Part shown: piece by piece, positions 44,244 to 53,238 of the stretch
How positions within the stretch are numbered: the first letter of the stretch is position 1
Layout: every line of letters starts with the position of its first letter
NCBI RefSeq assembly: GCF_963664075.1
Contig: NZ_OY760916.1
Span: 558,001-622,000, forward strand
DNA length: 64,000 bases
Direction: 5' to 3'
Source of the DNA: an uncultured Desulfobulbus sp.
GTDB taxonomy: Bacteria > Desulfobacterota > Desulfobulbia > Desulfobulbales > Desulfobulbaceae
Notes under the pieces: generated by a model
Database searches by the model: none
What the model was told of the DNA's origin: nothing
The model's input: the letters and a program-made list of their open reading frames with translations, nothing else
Position numbers and translations under genes: made by a program

Positions 44244-45524
44244 ATGTCGTATATCTGTGATTTTGAAAAAGCGCTGGAGGTTGGTCGTCCACCGAATATT
44301 CGTTCCCTGTTTCCCAGCTCCCGAGCTTTGCTGGTTAGTGGGAAGGTCATAGATAGAGCTATGCTGGCTAAAGGTGGAGCTATGACTATTGCTGCCAATG
44401 GCCGCAATAATTTGGTGATCCGGGGGGCCCTGCAGGCTGCCCAACGGGCACATGCCGCCATTATTATTGAAATAGCCCGGTCTGAAGGTGGGGCAAGTGC
44501 CTATTGTGCGGTAAATTACTGGAATATCGCTCGTCAGGTCGATGCCCTTTGTAACGAGCTGGGGATCACGGTTCCCGTGGCCATTCATGCCGATCATTAC
44601 GGGATCAAAAAAACTGAAGATGTACCTGTTGCCGCTGTCGAAATTCCCACTATTTTTGAAGCAGGTATCACCTCTATCGCCATTGATGCCTCGCATATGG
44701 TTGATGCCGAGAACCTGCTTGCCAGTGTCGAGCTTGCCCGCTCTGTTCCCTCATGGGCAGGTCTTGAAACCGAGGTCGGCGAGATTAAAGGCAAACTCGG
44801 GCTTTCCACAAAAGAAGAGGCGCTGTTTATCATTCAGGGGCTCAACGCCCACGATGTCTTTCCGGACTGGATAGCCCTCAACAACGGAACCTCCCACGGA
44901 ATCGAAGCTTCAGCCCAGGGGATTCAGGTGGAACTGACCACGGAGATTCATAAAGCCCTGGCTGGTTATGCCGTATCCGGCGCCCAGCATGGCACCTCTG
45001 GGAATAACTCTGAGCGATTGCGCGATATCGCCGCCCAGACTTATACCACCAAAGCCAACGTGGCCACTGCGCTACAGATGGTTTCCTGGGGGCTTGAGGT
45101 CAATGACTATGGTAATGCCGCGCTTGATGCAAATGGCGACTTTATCAAGGTCGAGGGGGAAGGGGTAACCGAGGAGTTATGGCAGGAGATGCGCAGCTAT
45201 GCCGAGGCCCAGGGGTGGAAGCAGGGGAACTATAAAAAACTGAACCTGCCCTTTGAAAATAAGATTCTGGGGCAACCTAAGGCTGTACGTGAGCGTATGG
45301 CAAGAAGGGTTGAGAATTTTGTTTATACCATGCTGGTTGAGGTGTTTAATGCTGCAGACACCGCTCGTTATGGTGTGGAAGCTATTCTTGAAGCGGGCTC
45401 CTACGATCTTGGACCTAAAACCGGCCGTATCGAATCACCAGAGGCCTGGAGTTTGGAAAAGATTCACGAACGCGCAGCAGCTATTAGTAGTGACAAAGGA
45501 CCAGAAGGGGATTTTGATGACTGA
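44244..45524 (+). CDS. Class II fructose-bisphosphate aldolase family protein
   Basis: 426 residues, the long type of class II aldolase. Zinc-ligand histidines are seen in IHADHYG, SHM, NNGTSHG and SGAQHGTSG, with DASH and GLETEVGEIKG forming the barrel core. It probably cleaves or makes fructose 1,6-bisphosphate in glycolysis/gluconeogenesis; other ketose bisphosphates are possible. The ATG at 44244 is preferred because AGGAGG lies 6 bases upstream; the ATG at 44238 abuts that site. Free-standing between tatC and tRNA-Arg. Confidence 0.85.
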   Translation: MSYICDFEKALEVGRPPNIRSLFPSSRALLVSGKVIDRAMLAKGGAMTIAANGRNNLVIRGALQAAQRAHAAIIIEIARSEGGASAYCAVNYWNIARQVDALCNELGITVPVAIHADHYGIKKTEDVPVAAVEIPTIFEAGITSIAIDASHMVDAENLLASVELARSVPSWAGLETEVGEIKGKLGLSTKEEALFIIQGLNAHDVFPDWIALNNGTSHGIEASAQGIQVELTTEIHKALAGYAVSGAQHGTSGNNSERLRDIAAQTYTTKANVATALQMVSWGLEVNDYGNAALDANGDFIKVEGEGVTEELWQEMRSYAEAQGWKQGNYKKLNLPFENKILGQPKAVRERMARRVENFVYTMLVEVFNAADTARYGVEAILEAGSYDLGPKTGRIESPEAWSLEKIHERAAAISSDKGPEGDFDD

Positions 45525-45618
45525 TGCTGCGGATTATTCCCGGGGGCTATTGTAAAAAACTTGCGTTGAAACCCAATTGGTGTATATTTGCTCCTTTCGC
45601 ATACGCACAACTTATCTT

Positions 45619-45695
45619 GGGCGGGTAGCTCAGCTGGATAGAGTGTTGGCCTCCGAAGCCAAAGGCCGCGGGTTCGAATCCCGCCTCGCCCACCA
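45619..45695 (+). tRNA. tRNA-Arg (anticodon CCG)
   Basis: Full cloverleaf: acceptor GGGCGGG with CTCGCCC (one G-U pair), D-arm AGCTCAGCTGGATAGAGT, anticodon loop CTCCGAA with CCG, T-loop GGTTCGAATCC, encoded CCA at 45693-45695. A terminator follows directly. A tRNA next to AT-rich accessory genes is a typical integration site, but no duplicate of its 3' end was found downstream. Confidence 0.96.
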
Positions 45696-45703
45696 AGTAT
45701 ATC

Positions 45704-45740
45704 AAGCACTTATCGATTTTATCGGTAAGTGCTTTTTTTT
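45704..45740 (+). terminator. Terminator of tRNA-Arg
   Basis: AAGCACTTA (45704-45712) pairs with TAAGTGCTT (45726-45734), followed by a T run to 45740. Confidence 0.92.
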
Positions 45741-45976
45741 ATGCTTTTCCCCTTGGTTATCCCCTTTTGTAACAATAACGAAAAAGCTATCAGGTTAATA
45801 TAGCTCGACAATACTATCTTACATATCGATTTCACTCTGAGAAAATTTTAGGAATGGTTGTCTTTTTACTATTTCTTGCATAGAGTGTTTTGTATTGCAG
45901 CTTACTTAACTTTTCGCTTGGCTGCTTCTGCAGCTGAGGTGGAAATGTCCGTCACTCTTATGTTCAGGGGGAACAA

Positions 45977-46531
45977 TTGGGACATCGAATACTGTTTCAC
46001 ATCAGTCACAAAAAAGCCCTTGAGGTTCTTGTGTGGCTCGCAAGTAACAAGTCGATGATAAATATTTATCATATTGCTAAAGTTCTGTTTTATGCGGATA
46101 AAATCCATCTAAATACCTACGGTAGACCTGTTATAGGAGATACCTATTGTAAATATCCCTATGGTCCAGCCCCTTCGACGATTTTAAATATGGTGTATCA
46201 AAAAACAGAATTTTTTTCACCAAGGCAAATCGAAGCCTTCAACACATCGATACGAGTAGTTAAGGAGCAGTATGTTTCTATCAGTGCGAAAAGAGAGCCA
46301 GATTTGAATTATTTTTCTCGATCTGATTTGGAAGCTCTGCAAGAGGCTCTGGATACATACGGAGAACTCTCCTTTGATGAGATTTTTCGACTTACCCATA
46401 ATGAGTTGTGCTACATAGCAACAGAAGATCAGCAGCCAATCGATTATGCGCTCATGCTGGATAACAATAATCCCCGCAGAGATTCAATTTTACGCAATAT
46501 AACTGAATCCTCTCGATATATAACAGTCTAA
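45977..46531 (+). CDS. Panacea-domain protein, probable antitoxin
   Basis: 184 residues. The stretch KKALEVLVWLASNKSMINIYHIAKVLFYADKIHL, then YGRPVIGDTYCKYPYGPAP, is the Panacea (DUF4065/SocA-like) domain. This domain neutralises many unrelated toxins in two-gene systems. It has a TTG start with AGGGGGA six bases upstream; no better start fits the domain. The next gene starts one base after its stop (TAA C ATG), the coupling typical of such pairs. Base composition is clearly more AT-rich than the neighbours, suggesting acquisition. It lies 280 bp past tRNA-Arg. Confidence 0.85.
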   Translation: MGHRILFHISHKKALEVLVWLASNKSMINIYHIAKVLFYADKIHLNTYGRPVIGDTYCKYPYGPAPSTILNMVYQKTEFFSPRQIEAFNTSIRVVKEQYVSISAKREPDLNYFSRSDLEALQEALDTYGELSFDEIFRLTHNELCYIATEDQQPIDYALMLDNNNPRRDSILRNITESSRYITV

Positions 46532-46532
46532 C

Positions 46533-46901
46533 ATGTCATTTATTACCGGATCAGCATATAAAATAATGTTCCCCATGATGGAAGCGCAGACACAAGAAAA
46601 ATATAGTATATGTGTCTCTGATCTCGATAAATATCTCTTTTTTTTTATTGAACCTGACAAAAAAGAGTACCAGCCAGAGAATTCTCAGATCAGCCTTTCA
46701 TCGGTTGATTTTCCTTTTTTGCCCGCTGAATCTTTTGTTAATGCGGCAGAACTCATCATCTGTAACCCTGTGGCCTGCCGAATTGTTGCTGATTATGGGC
46801 AAATTCCCCCGCAGATTCTTAAAGAAATTCGTACTTCTGTGCAGGGCAGCATAACACTGGCGGCGCGGCATATAGAGATCATTAGCCGTTGCCTGGGATA
46901 A
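46533..46901 (+). CDS. Candidate toxin paired with the Panacea protein
   Basis: 122 residues, no family that I can name with certainty. The N-terminal half (KYSICVSDLDKYLFFFIEPDKKEY) and FPFLPAESFVNAAEL followed by a short helical tail (PPQILKEIRTSVQGS) loosely recall small SH3-barrel proteins of the MazF/PemK kind, with DFPFLP-ESFV in the place of the usual DHPFI-ESYV; this is an impression, not a match. No signal peptide or membrane helix. Position right behind a Panacea gene, small size and low GC argue for a toxin role. Confidence 0.6.
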   Translation: MSFITGSAYKIMFPMMEAQTQEKYSICVSDLDKYLFFFIEPDKKEYQPENSQISLSSVDFPFLPAESFVNAAELIICNPVACRIVADYGQIPPQILKEIRTSVQGSITLAARHIEIISRCLG

Positions 46902-46936
46902 GGTGCATAGCCAGTTGCTCCTTCCGTGCTCATCAA

Positions 46937-49045
46937 TCAGTCGAGAGCTTCAGGTTTGGAAAACAGATATCCTTGAATGATACGCAACGGCGTATCTTTG
47001 ATGAGATCTAGCTGAGCTGTGGTCTCAACCCCTTCTGCTACGAGCGAATACTGGTGCAGTTCTGCGATATCACAAATTATTTTTAACAGTTGGAAGGCTT
47101 TTGGATCTTTTTCCATCTGGTGGATAAAGCTTTTGTCGATTTTCATTTCATCAAAATCGATATTAACCAGATAGTTCAGTGAGGAGTAACCTGTGCCAAA
47201 ATCGTCTATCGAGATTTTGACGCCGATGTGGTGAAGTCCCTCAATAGTTGTCGAGACTGCACGGTGATCGTTTATCAGAACATCCTCGGTAATTTCCAGT
47301 ATAAGCCTGTCTGCGGCTATCTTGTGCTTGTTCAGCATTTTTCCCACATATTCCACAAAGCCTGGGGCAAGAAAGGAGAGGGGAGAAATGTTGACCGATA
47401 CTGTTATCCCCTCGCCGTACTTGGTGCAGAGCTTAGGGTAATCGCTGAGTACTCTGTCCAGCAGGTAGCGGGTAAACTGATCTGTAAGGTTGAGCCGAAT
47501 AATCGCCGGGATAAAAATACCGGGGGATATACAGCCAAGTTCTTCTGAACACCATCTGGCCAGGGCCTCGACTCCGGTGCAGTGCATGGTTCGGTAATCT
47601 ATCTTGCTCTGATAGTGGGGGAGAATCTTTTCTTCCATGATGGCATTGCTCAGATGCTTGCTCATAAGCAGCTCATTTTCGATCTGCTCCCGCATGTCTT
47701 CCTCATAGATATGGATCGTGAAATCGTTCTTCTCCTTGGCAATTTTCATTGCCATTGTCGTTTTTTCATAGAGTGAGTCAAAATCCCCCGTTTCCTGGGC
47801 ACACATGGCCATATGGAAATCTATACCTGCGCCTGATGCCTCCGCTTTGACATAGGATTTGACGTCGTCTCTAAACCTGTTGACAATTTCTTTGACCGTC
47901 TCTTCCTGGCTGTTTTCAATCCAGAGGGTGAATTCATTACTGCTGGTGCGGGCAATGTGTTTGATACCTCGGTGGTTGGTTGTGTAATGTTGGGCAATGA
48001 GTTTCAATACTCGGTCTCCTTGTTGAAAGCCCATGGTTGAGTTGATGACTTTGAGACCTGCGATATCAAGCTGAATAAGATGTCCGATAACGTTATTGCT
48101 CCGGATTCGGCTGTTGACATACTGGTTTAGGCCATAGCGGTTATGCAGCCCCGTGAGTTCGTCATAGTAGGCCAGATATTCAAGCTGTCGATTTTTGTTT
48201 TCGATATTCTCCCTTGCCTCACGCAGGGCGATGATCATGCCGTTGTAGCCTTCTATGAGGTAGGCAATTTCGTCTTCGCCCCCTGTCTGTTTGATGAGTT
48301 CGTACTCTCCTTGGCCCACCTTTTCCAACCCTTCAGCGATGGTGAAAATAGGGTTGACGATTTTTCGTACACTTCTCACGCCAACGAGTCCAACCGTCCC
48401 CACGGTAGCTATGGTGAGGGTAAGGATATACAACAGGATCATGCGAGCGTCCTTGTTGAAATCCTGGTTATAGGCAGTCGCAACTACAATCCATCCCCAA
48501 CCTGGATCATATTCACTGTAAGATATTTTTTTCCCAACCTTGTTGGAGTGGGGAAGTAACCAGCTGTAGTAGCAAAATCCACCTCCGTTGAGGGCAATGG
48601 CGATTTGTTTCTGGACCAGAAAGTTTTTGTTGTTGCCCATGTCCTGCACACCCCAGACATTTTTTCCTTCCAGGGTGGGGTGCATGATCTCAACACCTTT
48701 TGTGTCGTAGACAATAAAGTAGCCGTTTTGTCCCAGATCTACATGGTTGTGCAAATTTCTCGTGCCGTTGGCGTTGCGGGGTCCAAGAAGTGCTGTCTTG
48801 ACATACTCCTGACCACGTTCAAGTGTCATAAAACCGGAGTTGATTTGCACTCGTGTGGCCTCTATGAGCTGAATGGCCTGAATGACACTGTTTTTTAAGA
48901 TTGTTTCTCCTTTTTGGTTCAGGGCATCCCTGGCTGTCATAAAGCTGACGATACCGATGGTGATGGTGCCTAAGACCAGCATGGCAATAAAACTCTGGAC
49001 CAGTTTTTTTTGAATGGAATTTGGTTTCAAACGGTATGCATTCAT
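46937..49045 (-). CDS. CACHE-HAMP-(degenerate GGDEF)-EAL protein
   Basis: 702 residues. Two membrane helices (about 17-37 and 205-227) bracket a periplasmic CACHE-like sensor (LGQNGYFIVYDTKGVEIMHP). A HAMP, a GGDEF-fold domain and an EAL domain follow. The diguanylate cyclase signature reads SSNEF, so cyclase activity is unlikely. The EAL domain keeps VEALARW, NIS, ITED, DDFGTGYSSLNYL, KIDKSFI and EGVET, all needed for c-di-GMP hydrolysis, so it is probably an active phosphodiesterase. Divergently transcribed from the chemoreceptor gene. Confidence 0.92.
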   Translation of the reverse strand: MNAYRLKPNSIQKKLVQSFIAMLVLGTITIGIVSFMTARDALNQKGETILKNSVIQAIQLIEATRVQINSGFMTLERGQEYVKTALLGPRNANGTRNLHNHVDLGQNGYFIVYDTKGVEIMHPTLEGKNVWGVQDMGNNKNFLVQKQIAIALNGGGFCYYSWLLPHSNKVGKKISYSEYDPGWGWIVVATAYNQDFNKDARMILLYILTLTIATVGTVGLVGVRSVRKIVNPIFTIAEGLEKVGQGEYELIKQTGGEDEIAYLIEGYNGMIIALREARENIENKNRQLEYLAYYDELTGLHNRYGLNQYVNSRIRSNNVIGHLIQLDIAGLKVINSTMGFQQGDRVLKLIAQHYTTNHRGIKHIARTSSNEFTLWIENSQEETVKEIVNRFRDDVKSYVKAEASGAGIDFHMAMCAQETGDFDSLYEKTTMAMKIAKEKNDFTIHIYEEDMREQIENELLMSKHLSNAIMEEKILPHYQSKIDYRTMHCTGVEALARWCSEELGCISPGIFIPAIIRLNLTDQFTRYLLDRVLSDYPKLCTKYGEGITVSVNISPLSFLAPGFVEYVGKMLNKHKIAADRLILEITEDVLINDHRAVSTTIEGLHHIGVKISIDDFGTGYSSLNYLVNIDFDEMKIDKSFIHQMEKDPKAFQLLKIICDIAELHQYSLVAEGVETTAQLDLIKDTPLRIIQGYLFSKPEALD

Positions 49046-49427
49046 ATTCGCCCTCCAGCTCCGTGCAGTTCATTGTACGTCACGGATACCTTTATGGAAA
49101 GCGGAGGCAGGTGAAAAAATGAGGGGTGGCATTCGTGCTGTGTCACCGTTAATGGCGGATTTTTCTGTATTTTAAAATTGAATGACAGGAGGTGCTGGGG
49201 CCTTGTCCTGGAGAAGAGGTCGTTATTTTTTTTCAAAAACTCATTGGACACTGTTGAATTTGTAATACTCTTCTGTAAAAGGGGTAAAGTTCCAAGGTAA
49301 TAAAAAAATCCTTGGAATAATTATCTGTTTGCGATGAAATGCAAGGGTAACGTTTAACCGTGGTTCTTTATGCAGTTGCACGGTTTGCTGAATTTTTCCC
49401 TTCTTTTACTCATTGGAACAGAACCTA
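49046..49427. other. Divergent spacer with inverted repeat at 49290-49317
   Basis: 382 bp between the divergent EAL and chemoreceptor genes. It contains a perfect 8-bp inverted repeat TTCCAAGG/CCTTGGAA around 12 nt (49290-49317), possibly an operator or 5' leader hairpin of the chemoreceptor gene. No sigma-54 or sigma-28 promoter with correct spacing was found, and no c-di-GMP riboswitch. Confidence 0.55.
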
Positions 49428-51476
49428 ATGTACAAAAAACTACAATTAACGACAAAAATGATGCTTTCTTTAGGCATCGTAATTCTTGTCTCGTTTGTGG
49501 CCACAGTTGGTTATGTGGCTAGCAGTGCGACTGATTTGTCGCAAAAAGAGGCGCAGTTGCGGTTTGAGTCAACTGCCCGCGAGTTTTCTAATCAGATTCA
49601 GCTCGAAATAGATGATGCCTTCGCCAGTGCAAGAGGGCTGGCCTATGCAACCCAGCAATTAAAACAAGATGGCACACCCTTTAGCAGGGCTACCTTGCTC
49701 AGTATGATGCAGGGGATTGTGCAGGGGAACGCCAACTATTTCGGTATGTGGATGGTCTGGGAACCCGGTGGACTGGATGGCAAGGATGAACAGTTCAAAG
49801 GTCAGCCAGGGCATGATGCCAGTGGAAGGTTTGCTCCCTATTGGAACAAGATGGGAGGTGTTCATCTGGAGACCTGTGTCGATCTGGATAAAGAGTGGTA
49901 TACCAAGCCCAGAGACAGCAGAACTGAGGTCATTATTGATCCCACCGCCTATGATATCGCCGGGCAACAGGTCTTTGTTGTCAGTGTCTGCGTGCCCATT
50001 GTTGTCAATGGACGATCAGTGGGGGTGGCAGGGGTTGATTTCTCCATGGAGCAGATCAGTCAGCTGGTTGCAGAGATTCATCCTTACGATATCGGCTACG
50101 CTGTTCTTGCGACAAGCAGTGGTATGGTGGCTGCACATCCCGTTGCTGAGAATGTTACCGGGACTGTCGCTTCCCTTTATCCCAAAGAGATCCTGGATGC
50201 CAGTGGTGAAAATCGGACCACGCACGTGAATTTTTCGCTGGAAACTTCGGGCGATTCCTCGCTGATGTTCATTACCCCCGTTGTGACGGGAAAGACCCAG
50301 GCACCCTGGAAACTTTTTATCAATGCGCCAACAGAGCGCATTCTTGAAAAAGTGGTGCGGATGCGAAACGGAAGTATCCTGATATCAAGTCTCTCTTTGC
50401 TCTGTCTCTTGGGGCTTATCTATCTGCTTGCCCGGGTTGTCATTGTTCGTCCTGTGAACCGTGTTATCTCGGGCCTTGAGGATATTGCCCAGGGAAAAGG
50501 AGATTTAACCCTGCGGCTGGATGTCAATACCAAAGACGAGCTCGGGCAACTTGCGGAGGTCTTTAACACCTTCATCAACAAACTCCACACAATGATCAAA
50601 GATATCATCGGAGGAGTGGGGACACTTTCTGTCTCTTCATCCGATCTTTCCACCATCGCCGAGCATCTTTCCCAGGGGGCGCATACCACTTCGGAAAGAT
50701 CCAATTCTGCTGCTCAGGAAACCGAGGCCCTGGCGATGAATATGAACTCTGTCTCTGCGGCTATGGAGCAGTCGAGCACCAATATAAATATGGTGGCCAC
50801 CGCGGTTGAAGAGATGAATAGCACAATCAGTGAAATCGCTAAAAGTGCAGAAAATGCCCGAGGTGTTTCAGAGCAGGCCGTGGTCAAGGTGACCGATTCA
50901 TCTGAAAAGATGGTTGAGCTGACCGCAGCTGCTTCAGCCATTGGCAAGATTGTTGAGACAATCACCGAGATTTCAGAGCAGGTAAATTTGCTCTCGCTCA
51001 ACGCCACCATTGAGGCTGCCCGGGCAGGGGAAGCTGGAAAGGGCTTTGCAGTGGTCGCTAACGAGATTAAGGAGCTGGCCCATCAAACCTCAAAAGCAAC
51101 CGGCGATATCAAGGAGAAGGTGATAAGAATTCAGGAGAGTTCCGCAAGCACCATGTCAGGGATTGACGAGATTAAAATTGTTATCGATGATGTTAATGAG
51201 ATCGTGCAGATAATCGCCACAGCCGTTGAAGAACAGAATGTCGCCACCCATGAGATTGCAGAAAATCTAAGCCAGGCCTCGGCAGGGATTGATGAGGTCA
51301 ATCAAACAGTAAGTCTGAGTTCTGTGTCCGCTGCAGGAATAGAGGAGAATATCGAAGAGGTGAGTAACTCAGCCGCAGATATTGTTCAGGAAGGGCGTCA
51401 GATTAAGACCAGCTCCGAGAGCCTGGCCCAGTTGGCTGAGACCTTAAACACCATGGTGGGGCAGTTTAAGGTGTGA
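49428..51476 (+). CDS. Methyl-accepting chemotaxis protein (dCACHE)
   Basis: 682 residues. Membrane helix at about 10-32, large periplasmic double-CACHE sensor ([40 protein letters not shown]), second helix near 310, HAMP, then a long coiled-coil signalling domain whose hairpin tip contains [39 protein letters not shown]. The ligand may be an amine or organic acid, as for many such sensors, but this is not shown. No CheR-binding pentapeptide at the C-terminus. Confidence 0.95.
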   Translation: MYKKLQLTTKMMLSLGIVILVSFVATVGYVASSATDLSQKEAQLRFESTAREFSNQIQLEIDDAFASARGLAYATQQLKQDGTPFSRATLLSMMQGIVQGNANYFGMWMVWEPGGLDGKDEQFKGQPGHDASGRFAPYWNKMGGVHLETCVDLDKEWYTKPRDSRTEVIIDPTAYDIAGQQVFVVSVCVPIVVNGRSVGVAGVDFSMEQISQLVAEIHPYDIGYAVLATSSGMVAAHPVAENVTGTVASLYPKEILDASGENRTTHVNFSLETSGDSSLMFITPVVTGKTQAPWKLFINAPTERILEKVVRMRNGSILISSLSLLCLLGLIYLLARVVIVRPVNRVISGLEDIAQGKGDLTLRLDVNTKDELGQLAEVFNTFINKLHTMIKDIIGGVGTLSVSSSDLSTIAEHLSQGAHTTSERSNSAAQETEALAMNMNSVSAAMEQSSTNINMVATAVEEMNSTISEIAKSAENARGVSEQAVVKVTDSSEKMVELTAAASAIGKIVETITEISEQVNLLSLNATIEAARAGEAGKGFAVVANEIKELAHQTSKATGDIKEKVIRIQESSASTMSGIDEIKIVIDDVNEIVQIIATAVEEQNVATHEIAENLSQASAGIDEVNQTVSLSSVSAAGIEENIEEVSNSAADIVQEGRQIKTSSESLAQLAETLNTMVGQFKV

Positions 51477-51532
51477 ATTAAGGTTTCCGTTTCCTGATTG
51501 GGGCTGTTTGCAGTTCGGTGGGCAGAATGTTA

Positions 51533-51638
51533 ATGGATTCGTAAAAAGTCGGAAGCCGAGAGATCACATATTGTGAAATCAATAGCTTGTGAAGATCGGA
51601 ACGTCGTTCTCGGGGCTTTTTACGAGAACGACATCCAT
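51533..51638. repeat. Nested palindromic repeat with CGTTCTCG hairpin
   Basis: Outer arms ATGGATTCGTAAAAAGTC (51533-51550) and CTTTTTACGA...ATCCAT (51616-51638, with a 7-bp insertion) enclose, near the right end, the perfect inner hairpin GTCGTTCTCG/CGAGAACGAC (51603-51632, loop GGGCTTTTTA). The inner hairpin shares arms and GCTTTTT loop with 5402-5427. Confidence 0.7.
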
Positions 51639-52051
51639 GATAAGTATAGTCAAGGGGAAAACGGAGATTTCCCGTATCCCCCTGGTATTAAGCCAATTCA
51701 GCTTTGCCGCTGACCTGATCCTGCCTCTGCTTCGTTGGGAGCGGAGGCCGGAGGGACGTTCCGAGAATGGGCCAGAGTGTAGCTCGTCGGAGGAACGGGC
51801 CTCCGGCTGGAGCGGGTGCAAGCTCGGTGTAATACCTAGAGATTTTCAATCACTCACCGCAATCCGATCTTTTTCATCCTGTTCCATGGGCCAACGTGAT
51901 CACGCGACCAGACATCCATTTGCTGCATTCGAGGCCGGATACGGTTCATGTTCTCCCTCTATCCTCATTGACCTCGGCAGAAGATTGAGTTTGGGTCAAC
52001 CCACCGGCCTCGAAACAATTTTATCGCAGTATCGCAAAATTCGCTTACAGA

Positions 52052-52073
52052 GTCGTTCTCGGCGAGGACCGAC
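52052..52073. repeat. Degenerate CGTTCTCG repeat beside the IS remnant
   Basis: GTCGTTCTCG (52052-52061) with an imperfect inverted partner CGAGGACCGAC (52063-52073). It appears to be a third, decayed member of the hairpin family and lies within 50 bp of the end of the transposase gene. Confidence 0.5.
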
Positions 52074-52120
52074 GGGAAGATCGTGGTTTTGGTAGAGCGT
52101 ATGTTGTGCGTATAATTCTT

Positions 52121-53054
52121 CTAAGCTGCTTTTTGTTCCTCACGGAAAACGAAGTCGGTTTGGCTTTTGTCAACTGACATCATGTACGCCACCAGCCTTC
52201 TGGCCACGGCAAGCGTTGCCCTGTTTCGGTTGCCTTTGCCCAGTTCCCGTTGATGTACGGCTGCGAGTTGAGGATTCCCGTTGTGCACTGCACAGGCCAC
52301 AATAACTGATTGCTTGGCGAATAGAGCTGAATCGTGACGGAGGCCCGACCTCAAGTACCCAGGTCAGCGCAGTAACCTCGCCAACTCCAGGAATAGTCAT
52401 CAATCGACCAACCTTTTCCTGGATTAAAGGATTTGTGCGCAAGGCCTGAAGTAGCCGTTTGTGAAAAGTTTGGAACATCTCAAATCCGCTACGGCTTAGC
52501 ATGAGTAACTCCTTAACCGAAGATGGGACCTCATCAAGTCGATCCAATAACTCATGAAAATATTTTTTGCCTCGAAGGCGCTTTTTATTGTAGCCCGCTC
52601 CAACCTCCATCAGTAGACCGGACATTTTGTTGTGCATTCTGACCGCTGTTCGTAACAGGTGGTTGCGATATCGCAGAACCCGCCGCAGTTCCCTGATTTC
52701 TTGCGGAAGCATGGTGCATTCCGGTAAGAGGTTGACCCGCAGGAGATCGGCAATTCTTTCCGCATCGGCCCGATCGTTTTTTTTCTTGGCAGCGGTGATA
52801 GCTCTGAGCATCTCAGGATGGGCCACTTTTAACTCAACGGCATAAGGTGCAAGAAAATCGTAGACCCAGCCAGTGAACATCGTGGCCTCCATCGCACCAA
52901 TCCAAGGGCCAGGTAAGCCTTTTGCCCATGTTTTCAACGATGTTCTGTCAGAGGCTACCATTCCTTGCTCAATGAGTCGACCATCGATGGTTTTGATGCA
53001 GTAGGCAATCATCTTCTTGTGAAGATCCAGTCCGATAAAGTACCATCTATTCAT
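52121..53054 (-). pseudogene. IS110-family transposase, internal deletion and frameshift
   Basis: ATG at 53054 (AAGGAGG upstream). The DEDD RuvC-like domain is intact: D10 in GLDLHKK, E56 in GAMEAT, D94 and D97 in NDRADAERIADLL. The C-terminal Tnp_20 domain starts (TIPGVGEVTALTWVLEVG) and reads to YCGLCSAQRES, after which the frame is lost. The true C-terminal tail, NPQLAAVHQRELGKGNRNR then ATLAVARRLVAYMMSVDKS, continues in another frame to TAG at 52121. Compared with family members about 30 codons holding part of the Ser-containing domain seem deleted at the junction near 52280. The in-frame chain ends at 52170. It is expected to be inactive. Confidence 0.85.
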
Positions 53055-53138
53055 AGAAACCTCCTTGTGGCGTATTTTGGGCGAGCTGGTTCTCGACCCA
53101 ACAGTTGCTAATAACATTATACCCACATGGAGGTTTCT
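53055..53138 (-). promoter_or_regulatory. IS110 left end: -10 box and RBS-sequestering hairpin
   Basis: AGAAACCTCCATGTGG and CCACAAGGAGGTTTCT (minus-strand sense; plus positions 53123-53138 and 53055-53070) are inverted copies with one mismatch. The second arm contains the AAGGAGG ribosome site of the transposase, so folding would hide it. A perfect TATAAT (53116-53121, minus strand) lies in the loop, with no good -35, consistent with IS110 elements that complete the promoter only in the circular form. Confidence 0.65.
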
Positions 53139-53238
53139 CCCGTTTCAGGGACTTATGCATTCAAACAAATACGGTTCATCTGGCTTTTGCTGGGCAAAAA
53201 AACTTGGGTGTTGCCGTTGGAGAATATTGTGAGCGCAA

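Larger units (their letters stand above)
51477..52120. other. Accessory spacer rich in inverted repeats
   Basis: 644 bp between the chemoreceptor gene and the IS110 remnant. It contains the nested repeat at 51533-51638, a 15-bp imperfect hairpin (CCGGAGGGACGTTCC near 51750 with GGAACGGGCCTCCGG near 51800) and a partial CGTTCTCG unit at 52052-52073. An open frame of about 168 codons spans it but has no protein-like features and is probably not a gene. Confidence 0.55.

Noticed and set aside
45696-46940. tRNA-Arg as attachment site of an integrated island carrying the Panacea pair
   Set aside because: No second copy of the tRNA 3' end and no integrase gene were found, so island borders cannot be claimed.
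49380-49427. TTGCAC followed by TTGC upstream of the chemoreceptor gene as a sigma-54 promoter
   Set aside because: The -24/-12 elements are two bases too close together.
51589-52095. Open frame of about 168 codons before the IS110 remnant
   Set aside because: It runs through inverted repeats, has Ser/Arg-rich low-quality composition and no recognisable domain. The length is explained by GC-rich repeat DNA.
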